NCBI RefSeq assembly: GCF_002735305.1
Contig: NZ_PDYG01000135.1
Span: 1 to 64,000, forward strand
Origin: Agathobacter ruminis
GTDB lineage: Bacteria; Bacillota; Clostridia; Lachnospirales; Lachnospiraceae
Length of the DNA stretch: 64,000 bases
Reading direction: 5' to 3'
Position 1 is the stretch's first letter. Each line of letters begins with the position of its first letter. The notes under the pieces were generated by a model. That model did no database searches. It saw only the letters and a list, made by a program, of their open reading frames with translations, and had not been told where the DNA came from. The position numbers and the translations under genes are program-made. Below, piece after piece: positions 37,721-46,851 of the stretch.

Positions 37721-38107
37721 GTGGACTCACGCCAACCATTATCGAAGGGTGAAATGCTTGATCTGATTGATCGAAGCTCTGTGGTACATACACAGGAACA
37801 CACCGAGACATATACGATACCAGAATTTCAAAAACTTGTATTAGACGGTAAAATCACTGACAGAACAGCGACAGCAAAGCTGGTGATCGGAGGTTTTGTC
37901 AATGACAGTTACCATATATACATTGATCGCATGCTTGTTACGCGCAGTACAGGGGTGATCACTTATCGTGGGATTTTAAGACTTTACCGTATGGAAGACC
38001 TGCAGATTCAGGTGACCTATAAAGCACAGCGATTCTTTACGAGAGAAGAATACAAACGAAACAGCAAAGATAAGAAAGATAAAAGAAAACGGGGCAAACG
38101 CAGCTAA
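37721..38107 (+). CDS. Small basic protein of unknown function
   Basis: 128 residues. No family recognised. The N-terminal third is acidic-neutral and mentions no motif; the middle (about 40-95, ITDRTATAKLVIGGFVNDSYHIYIDRMLVTRS) looks like a small beta-barrel; the end is a lysine/arginine tail (KRNSKDKKDKRKRGKRS) suggesting nucleic-acid or membrane-surface contact. Start at GTG 37721 with AAAAAGGA nine bases upstream. It does not show the PilZ R-x-x-x-R motif. Confidence 0.6.
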   Translation: MDSRQPLSKGEMLDLIDRSSVVHTQEHTETYTIPEFQKLVLDGKITDRTATAKLVIGGFVNDSYHIYIDRMLVTRSTGVITYRGILRLYRMEDLQIQVTYKAQRFFTREEYKRNSKDKKDKRKRGKRS

Positions 38108-38127
38108 AGGCGTCAGCCCCTTTTTGT
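38091..38127 (+). terminator. Terminator overlapping the end of the basic-protein gene
   Basis: GGGGC (38091-38095) with GCCCC (38116-38120), and inner ACGC/GCGT, followed by five T residues. Confidence 0.75.
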
Positions 38128-38128
38128 T

Positions 38129-38866
38129 TTATAATTCATGTTCACCTTTTTTCTTTGTGATTTCACGCATATATGCAGCAGTGATAATGCCGGACGGGAG
38201 TGCAATGACAGCAATGCCGACCAACGAAGAAAGCATGGTAATCAATCGCCCGACACCGGTTACAGGCGAGATGTCTCCGTATCCAATCGTGGTAATGGAA
38301 ATGGTGGCCCAGTAGATTGCATCAAAAAAGGTATCAAACATATCCGGTTCAACCTGAAAGATGATCATTGCAGAGGAGACAATATATATGATGGTCAGAA
38401 TCAGGACTGCAACCAGCTGATGGCGTACGCGTCGTATGACATTTTCGATGATGCGCATGGTCTTGGAATATCGCGCAAGCTTGAGCATGCGAAATACGCG
38501 AAAAATTCGGAAAAGACCAAAGAAAGTCATAGTCGGAAACAGGAAATACAAAATTGGAATGACGGAAAGCAGATCCACAATTGCCATTGGAGAAAATGCA
38601 TATGCCACATAGGCCTTGTAGATTTTGACTCCCATTTTGTAATCTGCGGTAAAGACACGCAGAATATAATCAATCAGAAATAAGATGACGGTCGACAGGT
38701 CAATCATGCGGGTATAAAAGTTGTCGGTTTTGATGGTCAGGGGAATCATGCCGACAATGACCGCTGTCAGAATCATGATGTCATAAGCTTTGCTGGCATA
38801 ATCACCCTTTTGGGAGGCTTCTACAATCTCGTAGATGCGTTTTTTTACCTTATCTAATCGGTTCAT
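38129..38866 (-). CDS. Voltage-gated-like potassium channel
   Basis: 245 residues, six membrane helices. An S4-like helix has arginines at three-residue spacing (FRIFRVFRMLKLARYS, about 113-128). The pore has the selectivity filter TTIGYGD (about 202-208). Short cytosolic ends and no RCK domain. It would pass K+ in or out depending on potential. ATG 38866 follows GGAGGTATACT. The stop codon of the 50-residue gene upstream lies just before this site, so the two are one transcript. Confidence 0.92.
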   Translation of the reverse strand: MNRLDKVKKRIYEIVEASQKGDYASKAYDIMILTAVIVGMIPLTIKTDNFYTRMIDLSTVILFLIDYILRVFTADYKMGVKIYKAYVAYAFSPMAIVDLLSVIPILYFLFPTMTFFGLFRIFRVFRMLKLARYSKTMRIIENVIRRVRHQLVAVLILTIIYIVSSAMIIFQVEPDMFDTFFDAIYWATISITTIGYGDISPVTGVGRLITMLSSLVGIAVIALPSGIITAAYMREITKKKGEHEL

Positions 38867-38879
38867 AGTATACCTCCGT

Positions 38880-39032
38880 CTAAACGATGTGAATGATTGC
38901 CATGACACCGAGAAAAACAAGAAAGGCAATTACCAGCAGGCAAACCAGCACGACAATTTGTCCTGCGATATCCATTTTTTCACGAATGCCGGTATCCGTA
39001 ATAACCTGCGTACTTTTTTGAAATCGACTCAT
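38880..39032 (-). CDS. 50-residue single-helix membrane protein
   Basis: Starts MSRFQKSTQVITDTG, then one strongly hydrophobic helix (about residues 22-48, IAGQIVVLVCLLVIAFLVFL) and ends IIHIV. ATG 39032 is preceded by GGAAAGGA, and the TAG at 38880 is 13 bases before the channel start, within its ribosome region. No family recognised. The tight spacing suggests an accessory peptide of the K+ channel, though it may act on its own. Confidence 0.65.
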   Translation of the reverse strand: MSRFQKSTQVITDTGIREKMDIAGQIVVLVCLLVIAFLVFLGVMAIIHIV

Positions 39033-39217
39033 AGGCAAATCCTTTCCGAACAGTATGTATGTGTTAAATAAATTATAATCAAAAATGAATATTCGCAGAA
39101 GTAAGTTTATTGCACAAAAATTGTCTGCATTTTTAGTTCAAAATAACTAATTGATTGACAAATTAATAATTGAGTAGCTTGAACTCAAAACTGTCGTAAT
39201 AGCAAGAAAAATATCGT

Positions 39218-39245
39218 TTGAAATATAGGAAGAAAGTGCTATAAT
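39218..39245 (+). promoter_or_regulatory. Sigma-A promoter of the chemoreceptor gene
   Basis: TTGAAA (39218-39223), 16-base spacer and TATAAT (39240-39245), 43 bases before the ATG. It does not resemble the flagellar sigma-D motif. Confidence 0.7.
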
Positions 39246-39288
39246 GAAATAGGCATTAAGCTAGTAATTTTAATAAGGGGGCTATAAA

Positions 39289-41013
39289 ATGGCTACAGAA
39301 AACAAAGGTAACAAAGTATCATTTGGCAAAAGTGTACTGATGAAAATCACTTCGTTTACAGTGGTTGGTATGCTGATCTTAGGTATCGTTCTTGTGACGG
39401 TTGCAAGCATTTCTTTTGACAAAGAAATGAGCAAAATCACAAAGAACTATCTGTTGAGCGAAGTAGACATTCTCGGGGTTGAATTTGAGAATAACTTTGC
39501 ACATGGTCTGACTCCGGATGCAACGGAAGAGATGACCGGTTTACTCTCAAATGTGCATGTGAACGAAGCAGCGAGCAGTTATGCTTATCTTGTAGATGAG
39601 AACAAAACCATGCTGTGGCATCCGACAGCTGACAAAATCGGCAATCCGGTTGAAAACTCTGTCGTACTTGGCATTTGTGAGAAACTTGAAAACGGCTCTT
39701 TTGACATGAGCAAAAAGTCAGAAGTTGTGGAATATGTTTTTAAGGGCACGACCAAATATGCATCATATTATGTGGGAAATATTAATGACACTGAAAAATT
39801 TATCCTGCTTGTTACTGTCGACAAAAAGGAAATTTTCTCGCCGGTTACATATACCATTTTATTCATGATCGGCTTCATGATTGGTATGATCATTCTTGTG
39901 AGCGTATGCTTCTTCTTCTTCCTGAAGCGTGCAATCACCGCACCATTGAATCAGATTTCTGATCAGATTGATCAGGTTGCAGGATTGGATCTGCGTATCG
40001 AGATCAACGGCAAGATGGCAAAGAGAAAAGATGAAATCGGTGTGATGGCAAGAGCATTGAGAAAGCTTGTCAGCGAGCTGAAGATGACTCTGGCAACCAT
40101 GCGTGAGCAGTCAATTGCACTTTCACGAAGCAATCAGGAATTTACTGACAACTTCAGTGCAATGGTAAATACCATCAATGATGTAAATAATGCAGTAGAA
40201 GAAATCGCAGAAGGCAGTACTTCACAGGCTCAGGAAACCGCAAGCGCAGGCGATCAGGTTTCGCAGATGGGCGGCGTAATCGAGAAGAACTCCATGAACG
40301 CACAGCAGATGGATACCGCAGTCAATACAATGACATCCATCTCAAGAGAATTGAACAATACACTTCAGGAACTGTCAGATATCACAGAGCGTACCGCTTC
40401 AAGCATTCGTGAAGTGGCAGATCAGACCAATATGACCAATGCTTCCGCAAACAAGATTCGTGAAGCAACCGCTGCAATTACCAATATTGCAAGTCAGACC
40501 AACCTTCTTTCACTGAATGCTTCTATCGAGGCTGCACGTGCAGGTGAGGCAGGTAAGGGATTTGCGGTTGTAGCGGATGAAATCCGTAAGCTCGCAGAAT
40601 CTTCTGCAGAATCAGCAAGCATGATTGAAGAAATTGTAAGCGAATTGATTGAGAACTCACAGACATCTGTAGAGAAGATGCAGAGCGTAAGCGATGACAT
40701 CATCGAGCAGAGCGAGAAGCTCGAGAATACATTCGAAGGATTCCGCAAGCTTGACAGCGAGGTTGGATCTGTTGCAGGTGCTTCCGGAAGCGTTTCAGAG
40801 CAGACCGTCAATCTGGATGATCAGAAGAATGTCCTCACCTCTGTTATTGAGCAGTTGGCAGCTATTTCAGAAGAAAATGCAGCCAGCACACAGGAGACTT
40901 CTTCAAGCATGCAGATGCTTGCAGAGACAATCACCAATCTTCAGAATGAGGTTGATGCACTTGCCGGTCTTTCTAACGGACTCGACGGAGAAATCGGAAA
41001 ATTCCAGGTATAA
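39289..41013 (+). CDS. Methyl-accepting chemotaxis protein
   Basis: 574 residues. A first membrane helix (about 20-42) and an extracellular Cache-like sensor (about 45-180) lead to a second helix (about 185-210). A HAMP domain (about 212-265) then joins a long four-helix signalling region. The highly conserved hairpin tip is [39 protein letters not shown], cut here by the rule of motif length only in my description. No CheR-docking pentapeptide ends the protein. Ligand unknown; a Cache sensor usually binds small organic acids or amino acids. Confidence 0.92.
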   Translation: MATENKGNKVSFGKSVLMKITSFTVVGMLILGIVLVTVASISFDKEMSKITKNYLLSEVDILGVEFENNFAHGLTPDATEEMTGLLSNVHVNEAASSYAYLVDENKTMLWHPTADKIGNPVENSVVLGICEKLENGSFDMSKKSEVVEYVFKGTTKYASYYVGNINDTEKFILLVTVDKKEIFSPVTYTILFMIGFMIGMIILVSVCFFFFLKRAITAPLNQISDQIDQVAGLDLRIEINGKMAKRKDEIGVMARALRKLVSELKMTLATMREQSIALSRSNQEFTDNFSAMVNTINDVNNAVEEIAEGSTSQAQETASAGDQVSQMGGVIEKNSMNAQQMDTAVNTMTSISRELNNTLQELSDITERTASSIREVADQTNMTNASANKIREATAAITNIASQTNLLSLNASIEAARAGEAGKGFAVVADEIRKLAESSAESASMIEEIVSELIENSQTSVEKMQSVSDDIIEQSEKLENTFEGFRKLDSEVGSVAGASGSVSEQTVNLDDQKNVLTSVIEQLAAISEENAASTQETSSSMQMLAETITNLQNEVDALAGLSNGLDGEIGKFQV

Positions 41014-41041
41014 AATATACGCTGATATAATTTGAAATAAT

Positions 41042-41087
41042 GACCCGCGATATCTTAGGATTATACAAGGATTCGCGGGTCTTTTTT
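41042..41087 (+). terminator. Terminator of the chemoreceptor gene
   Basis: GACCCGCGA (41042-41050) pairs with TCGCGGGTC (41073-41081), followed by T residues. Confidence 0.87.
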
Positions 41088-41113
41088 CGTGCTCGAACGG
41101 TGGAATTCGGGAC

Positions 41114-41119
41114 TATAAT
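41114..41119 (+). promoter_or_regulatory. -10 element of the methionine operon
   Basis: TATAAT 35 bases before the phosphatase start; -35 not clear. Confidence 0.45.
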
Positions 41120-41153
41120 GTGATAAGATAGCGAAGAAGAAAAGGAACAAACT

Positions 41154-41732
41154 ATGAAGATATGGATTACCAGACATGGTCAGACCGATTTGAATCGACA
41201 AAAACTGATGCAGGGCCTGACCGACGCAAAATTAAATGAAACAGGAATCGCTCAGGCGCGGGAGGCGCGTGCACAGATTGGCGAGATCAAATTTGATGCC
41301 GTATTTGCAAGTCCGCTGGATCGTGCGATCGAGACTGCTTCCATCATCGGCGGAGTCGATCGCGACGAAGTGCATGTGGATGCGCGCATTATCGAGACCG
41401 ATTTTGGACGCTATGAGCAGTGCAAATATACGAAAATGGGACCGGCGATGACATTGTACTGGGCCTGCCCGGAGCTGTTTCCGGCACCGAAGACCGTGGA
41501 GACCATTGAATCCATGGTAGCACGCAGCCGGTCTTTTTTACAGGAGATTGAAGCTTGTGATTATGAAAATGTTCTGATTGTCTGCCATGGCGGAATCATT
41601 CGTGCGCTGTGCGGATATCTTGAGGACCGCAAAAATCATATCAAATGGCGCCCGAAGGCACACAACTGCGAAATCCGCGTTTACGAAAGTGTGAATGGAA
41701 CACATCGGTTTATCGAGAAATATCGGAGATAA
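41154..41732 (+). CDS. Histidine phosphatase family protein
   Basis: 192 residues. The RHG motif (TRHGQTDLN, about 6-14) supplies the phospho-histidine, and a second His is in IVCHGGIIRAL (about 143). Family members include phosphoglycerate mutases, alpha-ribazole phosphatases (CobC) and nucleotide phosphatases. Next to cobalamin-dependent MetH genes, a CobC-like role is worth testing, but the sequence alone does not decide it. The next start follows after four bases. Confidence 0.85.
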   Translation: MKIWITRHGQTDLNRQKLMQGLTDAKLNETGIAQAREARAQIGEIKFDAVFASPLDRAIETASIIGGVDRDEVHVDARIIETDFGRYEQCKYTKMGPAMTLYWACPELFPAPKTVETIESMVARSRSFLQEIEACDYENVLIVCHGGIIRALCGYLEDRKNHIKWRPKAHNCEIRVYESVNGTHRFIEKYRR

Positions 41733-41736
41733 TAGG

Positions 41737-42498
41737 ATGAACAATTATCATCAAAATGAAGATGCGGGTAAATTCTCATGGGAAGAAAAAGAGATTGACT
41801 CGATTCGACTGACCATGGATGACCGGAGCGAAATACTGCGTTATGTCGGATACAGTGGACAGCCGTTGACGGATGAATTTGAGAGCCAACTGCAAATTTG
41901 CATGGAAAAGGTAAATGCCGTGGCGCAGCCGCGTTTGATTGCAACGCTGTTTCAATGTGAGCCGGTTGTGGTCGGAGATGTGATCGTGGAATATAAATGG
42001 CCGGAGAGTCTGAATTTTTTGACCGGAGAGGATATTCATACCCATTTAAAAGAATGCAGGGAAGTCCTGCTGTTTGGTGCGACAATCGGCGCTTCGATTG
42101 ACCGTGCAATTAGGGTGGAGGAGATGCGTGAACCGGTGCATGCACTTTTGATGGATGCCTGTGGCAGCACATTGATTGAGTCGGTTTGCGATCATTTTGA
42201 AGCCATTTTGCGTCGCAGATATCGGGACGGGGAAGAGCATTGGCATTTGACAACGCGCTTTTCACCGGGATACGGAGATCTGCCGCTGGAAATACAAAAC
42301 CATTATGCAGATGTAATCGAAGCGCGCCGCATCGGTTTGACGGTGACGCCGGAACATATTATGATTCCCCGTAAATCGGTGACCGCGATTATCGGGATAG
42401 CGGATCATGAGATTGGAGAAAAACATCGGTCATGCGACAGCTGCAATATGAATGCACATTGTCGCTTCCGCAAGCATGGCGTGCTTTGCGGAGAATAG
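41737..42498 (+). CDS. Stand-alone MetH reactivation-domain protein
   Basis: 253 residues. The segment RFSPGYGDLPLEIQ (about 184-197) and KSVTAIIGI (about 220) match the C-terminal activation domain of cobalamin-dependent methionine synthase, where S-adenosylmethionine re-methylates oxidised cob(II)alamin. Here it is a separate gene before a metH that lacks the domain, as in Thermotoga. A Cys-rich end (CDSCNMNAHCRF) is an addition. Starts at ATG 41737 after TAGGA, four bases past the phosphatase stop; 36 bases separate it from metH. Confidence 0.9.
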   Translation: MNNYHQNEDAGKFSWEEKEIDSIRLTMDDRSEILRYVGYSGQPLTDEFESQLQICMEKVNAVAQPRLIATLFQCEPVVVGDVIVEYKWPESLNFLTGEDIHTHLKECREVLLFGATIGASIDRAIRVEEMREPVHALLMDACGSTLIESVCDHFEAILRRRYRDGEEHWHLTTRFSPGYGDLPLEIQNHYADVIEARRIGLTVTPEHIMIPRKSVTAIIGIADHEIGEKHRSCDSCNMNAHCRFRKHGVLCGE

Positions 42499-42534
42499 CA
42501 TGTTGCGAAGATTAGAAACGGATAGGAGCAAAAC

Positions 42535-44991
42535 ATGAGCAACCAGAAATTTACAATTCTTGACGGCGGAATGGGAACGATGCTGCAGGCAGCAGGCCTA
42601 GCGCCGGGCGAACATCCGGAAGTCTTTGGATATGAGCATCCGGATGTGGTGCGAGATGTTCATAAGAAATATATTGATGCGGGCAGCCGTGTGATTTACG
42701 CAAACACATTTGGCGGCAACCCGCGCAAGCTCGAAGGGTGTCCGATAGACACCGAAATCGCAGTATCGACAGCTGTGAGCACAGCGCGTGAAGCTGCCAA
42801 ACAGGGTGAAGAAATGTATCATGAGCCGGTTGCGGTCGCACTGGATGTGGGCCCAATCGGCGAATTGCTTGAACCGCTCGGAACGGTCAGTTTTGAAGAT
42901 GCATATGAATCCTATAAAGAGACAATGATTGCAGGTGCCGGGGCCGGTGCGGATCTGGTGGTAATAGAGACGTTCACCGATTTGCTCGACGCAAAAGCGG
43001 CAGCACTTGCCGCATTGGAAAATACAGATCTTCCGGTCTGGGTGACCATGACATTCGAGCAAAACGGACGTACCTTTACAGGTACCAGCATCGCTGCATT
43101 TGCATTGACCATGGAGGCGCTCGGCGTGAAAGCGGTCGGAATCAACTGCTCTCTCGGCCCGAATGAAATCCTGCCTTTGGCAAGGGAACTGAGCGAATGG
43201 ACCAATCTGCCAATCGTCATCAAGCCAAATGCGGGACTGCCTGATCCGGAAACAGGGGAGTATCGCCTTGGAGCCGAAGATTTTGCAGAGCAAATGATGC
43301 AATACAAAGGACTTCCGCTGATTGCAATGGGTGGCTGTTGCGGCACGAATCCGGATTACATTCGTGCGCTTTATGCACAGATGCAGCAAAACGATATCGC
43401 AAGAATCCCGCTTACGGGAAGTGGCGCATATCAATTTGACGGAACCGGACTGTTTACGGAGCCGCGCACCGGTGCAAGGCGAGGAATCTGCTCTTCCACC
43501 AATGTGGCAGAGTATGGTGGTGTGCGCGTCATCGGGGAGCGATTGAATCCGACCGGAAAGAAAAAGTTCCAGCAGGCTTTGCTCGACCATGATATGGATT
43601 ATATTTGTAAAATTGCACTTGAAGAAGAGGAGGCCGGTGCGGATATCCTCGATGTGAATGTCGGTGTGCCGGGGGCGGATGAGAAAACACTGATGGTAGA
43701 AGTGGTGAAAGCACTTCAGGGCGTGATTTCCGTGCCGCTCCAGATTGATTCCGCAGAGGCGGATGTGGTGGAGGCAGCTTTGCGCGTATATGCGGGGCGT
43801 GCCATTGTCAACTCGGTCAATGCCGATGACGAACGCCTGGATGCATTTCTGCCGGTATTGAAAAAATACGGAGCCGCAACGGTCGGTTTGTGTCTCGATG
43901 AGGATGGCATTCCGGAGACCGCAGAGGGACGCATTGAGAAAGCAAAATATATCACAAAAAGGGTGACAGAATACGGCATTCCGAAATCCGATATTCTGAT
44001 TGACTGTCTGACTTTGACTGTATCGGCACAGCAGAATCAGGCGATTGAGACCTTAAAGGCCCTGAGGGCGGTACATGAGATGGGATTACATGCCTGCCTT
44101 GGTGTCAGCAATATTTCATTTGGTCTGCCGGCGCGCAGCCATATTACGGAGAATTTCCTGATTCAGGCGATGCAATGCGGACTGGATTTTCCGATTATCA
44201 ATCCGAATGTGCTTGCACTGATGGATGCGGTTGCTTCTTTTAAGGTATTGTCGATGGAAGATGTCAATTGTGAATCTTATATTGCGCGCTTTGCCAATCG
44301 CAATGAAAAGACCATCGTACAGCAGGGAACCGGAACTGCAGAGTCGCAGGCCTCGAATGCGGAGATGAATATCGAGGAAGCGGTGCTCAAAGGATTAAAA
44401 AATGAAACGCGAGCATTGGCGGAAAAACTGCTTGAGACGCATACGGAAGAGGAAGTCATCAACAAAGAATTGATTCCGGCATTGGATCATGTCGGGGAAT
44501 TATATGAAAAGCAGGTAATCTTTTTGCCACAGCTGATCAGTTCCGCGAATGCTGCAACCGCGGCTTTTGATATGATTAAAGAACGCATACATGCAAAGGA
44601 TGACGGAGAAAACGTTTCGAGCGGAACCATTGTTATTTGTACTGTAAAGGGCGATATCCATGATATCGGCAAGAATATTGTCAAAGTCATTCTCGAAAAT
44701 TACGGATATCGCATGATTGATCTCGGACGTGATGTTCCGCCGGAAAAGGTGGTGGAAGCAGCCGTGACACACAAAGCCGGGCTGGTTGGATTGTCTGCAC
44801 TTATGACAACCACACTGCCTGCAATGGAAGAAACCATTGAGGCGCTTCATCGTGAAGTGCCGGAGGTCAAAATTATGGTAGGCGGTGCGGTTCTGACTCC
44901 GGAATTCGCACAAAAAATGGGCGCAGATTATTATTGTGTCGATGCAAGAGCATCGGTGGCTGTCGCAAAAGAAGTATTTGGAGGAGCATAA
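42535..44991 (+). CDS. metH: Cobalamin-dependent methionine synthase, short form
   Basis: 818 residues against about 1200 for the E. coli enzyme. Homocysteine-binding barrel (about 1-295) with Zn ligands in GINCSLGP and MGGCCGTNP. The pterin-binding barrel (about 325-590) starts VIGERLNPTGKKK. The cobalamin cap and Rossmann domain (about 600-818) carry DIHDIGKNI, the base-off histidine motif D-x-H-x-x-G. The reactivation domain is absent and encoded by the preceding gene. Transfers methyl from methyl-tetrahydrofolate to homocysteine. ATG 42535 follows TAGGAGC. Confidence 0.95.
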   Translation: MSNQKFTILDGGMGTMLQAAGLAPGEHPEVFGYEHPDVVRDVHKKYIDAGSRVIYANTFGGNPRKLEGCPIDTEIAVSTAVSTAREAAKQGEEMYHEPVAVALDVGPIGELLEPLGTVSFEDAYESYKETMIAGAGAGADLVVIETFTDLLDAKAAALAALENTDLPVWVTMTFEQNGRTFTGTSIAAFALTMEALGVKAVGINCSLGPNEILPLARELSEWTNLPIVIKPNAGLPDPETGEYRLGAEDFAEQMMQYKGLPLIAMGGCCGTNPDYIRALYAQMQQNDIARIPLTGSGAYQFDGTGLFTEPRTGARRGICSSTNVAEYGGVRVIGERLNPTGKKKFQQALLDHDMDYICKIALEEEEAGADILDVNVGVPGADEKTLMVEVVKALQGVISVPLQIDSAEADVVEAALRVYAGRAIVNSVNADDERLDAFLPVLKKYGAATVGLCLDEDGIPETAEGRIEKAKYITKRVTEYGIPKSDILIDCLTLTVSAQQNQAIETLKALRAVHEMGLHACLGVSNISFGLPARSHITENFLIQAMQCGLDFPIINPNVLALMDAVASFKVLSMEDVNCESYIARFANRNEKTIVQQGTGTAESQASNAEMNIEEAVLKGLKNETRALAEKLLETHTEEEVINKELIPALDHVGELYEKQVIFLPQLISSANAATAAFDMIKERIHAKDDGENVSSGTIVICTVKGDIHDIGKNIVKVILENYGYRMIDLGRDVPPEKVVEAAVTHKAGLVGLSALMTTTLPAMEETIEALHREVPEVKIMVGGAVLTPEFAQKMGADYYCVDARASVAVAKEVFGGA

Positions 44992-44992
44992 A

Positions 44993-46789
44993 TTGCAGGA
45001 AATTCGAGAATATATAAAAGAACATAATCTGTTGTTTGACGGGGGCTTCGGAACTTATTATACACAACGCTTTCAGACAGATATTCAAAATTGCGAGAAA
45101 GAAAATCTGATTCACCCACAGCAGGTGAAAAGTGTACACAGTGCTTATATAGAAGCCGGCGCAAGGGCAATTAAGACCAATACATTTCATTGCTTCGATC
45201 AGGACAGACAGATGCAGGAACAGGTGATTCGGCGCGCGTATGCAATTGCGAAAGAAGCAGTTGAGGAATCCGGTGAAGATGTATATATCTTCGCAGACTT
45301 CGGACCTGCACAGGGTGAGACCAATGAGCAGTGTGAGGCATACTTTACCTCTGCAATCGATGTTTTTCTCGAAGAGGGTGCAACCAATTTTTTATTTGAG
45401 ACACAATCTGCAAACAATGGATTGCTCCCGGCAATCGCTTATTTGAAAGAGCGGCAGCCAAACGCTTTTGTGCTCGTATCGTTTGGTGTCATGCCGGATG
45501 GATATTCGGCGGAGGGTTGTTATTATCAGAGCCTGATGCGCGAATTCCTTGAATCCGGTCTGGTGGACTATATCGGATTGAACTGTGTGTCGAGTCCAAA
45601 ACATCTGGGAATGCTGGTGGAACGTTTGTCTGTGGAAGAGCGCAGACGGATGTCGCTGATGCCGAATGCCGGTTATCCGGTGGTGCGCGGGTTCCGCACA
45701 TTCTTTGACGGCAGTGTCGATTATTATGCAAAACAGATGCGAATCCTTGCGGAAAAAGGGATTCCGATTCTCGGAGGATGCTGTGGTACGACCCCGAAAC
45801 ATATCGCGGGAGTTGCACGCGAATTGGCGCAAATGGAACAATATACCATAGCTGACGAGTTGGAAGCAAACCAAAAGCAGCAAGTGAGAACACGTGTGGA
45901 AGTTGCGCCTGACAACAGACTGCTGGCTAAACTCAAAAGTGGGAAAAAAGTGATTGCTGTTGAATTTGATTCTCCGAAGAATGCGGATGTCAGCAAATTT
46001 ATGGAAGCGGCAGCGCAGCTGCAGCAAAGCGGAATTGACGCAATGACAATCGCAGACTGCCCGATTGCGGTTGCACGCATGGATTCCACACTGCTTGCGT
46101 GCAAAGTGAAAAGGGAGTTGGATTTGGATATTATTCCGCATATGACTTGCAGAGACCGCAATACCAATGCCACAAAGGCCCTGCTCCTTGGGGCACATGC
46201 GGAGGGGGTTCGCAATGTTTTGTTTATCACAGGAGATCCGATTCCGACCGCGCAGCGCGATGAAGTCAAGCAGGTATATCAGTTCAATTCGCGCAAAATG
46301 ATGGGATATGTCAATTCGTTAAATGATGAATTGTTCGCGGAAGCACCGATGGCAATGTTTGGCGCTTTGAATGTGAATGCGGTGAATTTTGATGTGGAAT
46401 TAAAGCGTGCGCAGCAGAAAATGCAGGAGGGTTGCATCGGATTTTTGACACAGCCTGTGATGACGGAGGAGTCGATGGAAAATATCCGCCTGGCGCGCAA
46501 AACACTCGAAGGCGCATATATCCTTGGAGGCATTATTCCGGTTGTCAGTGAGCGCAATGCACGCTTTATGAACGAAGAAATCAATGGCATCACGATTCCA
46601 CAGGAAATGATCGATGCATATGTCGGCGCCGACAGGAAAGAAGGCGAACGGCTTGGAATCACATTTTCCTGCCGGATTGCAGAAAAAATTGCACCTTTTG
46701 TAGACGGTTTTTATTTCATGACACCGTTTGGAAGAGTCTCTTTGATCTCACAAATAATTCAGACCATTTTGTTGAAAAACTGTGACTAA
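44993..46789 (+). CDS. Homocysteine S-methyltransferase / methylene-THF reductase
   Basis: 598 residues, like YitJ of Bacillus. The N-terminal barrel (about 1-285) has Zn Cys in GLNCVSSP and GGCCGTTP. The C-terminal barrel (about 305-598) is a methylenetetrahydrofolate reductase with EFDSPKNAD, MTCRDRN and ITGDPIPT. It supplies the methyl-THF used by MetH. I start it at TTG 44993, because GGAGGAG is six bases upstream and metH stops two bases before; an ATG at 44936 would overlap metH with no site. Ends just inside a strong promoter. Confidence 0.9.
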   Translation: MQEIREYIKEHNLLFDGGFGTYYTQRFQTDIQNCEKENLIHPQQVKSVHSAYIEAGARAIKTNTFHCFDQDRQMQEQVIRRAYAIAKEAVEESGEDVYIFADFGPAQGETNEQCEAYFTSAIDVFLEEGATNFLFETQSANNGLLPAIAYLKERQPNAFVLVSFGVMPDGYSAEGCYYQSLMREFLESGLVDYIGLNCVSSPKHLGMLVERLSVEERRRMSLMPNAGYPVVRGFRTFFDGSVDYYAKQMRILAEKGIPILGGCCGTTPKHIAGVARELAQMEQYTIADELEANQKQQVRTRVEVAPDNRLLAKLKSGKKVIAVEFDSPKNADVSKFMEAAAQLQQSGIDAMTIADCPIAVARMDSTLLACKVKRELDLDIIPHMTCRDRNTNATKALLLGAHAEGVRNVLFITGDPIPTAQRDEVKQVYQFNSRKMMGYVNSLNDELFAEAPMAMFGALNVNAVNFDVELKRAQQKMQEGCIGFLTQPVMTEESMENIRLARKTLEGAYILGGIIPVVSERNARFMNEEINGITIPQEMIDAYVGADRKEGERLGITFSCRIAEKIAPFVDGFYFMTPFGRVSLISQIIQTILLKNCD

Positions 46790-46800
46790 AGTTCTATAAT
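46772..46800 (+). promoter_or_regulatory. Promoter of the signalling operon
   Basis: TTGAAA (46772-46777), 17-base spacer and TATAAT (46795-46800), overlapping the end of the reductase gene, 52 bases before the GGDEF start. Confidence 0.75.
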
Positions 46801-46851
46801 TGGAATGAGGGATTTTTACTTTTTTAGTTTTGGATTCAACAATGGGGCAAA

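Noticed and set aside
37721-38107. PilZ domain protein
   Set aside because: Lacks the RxxxR and DxSxxG motifs.
42488-42535. SAM or cobalamin riboswitch before metH
   Set aside because: Only 36 bases between genes, too short for either aptamer.
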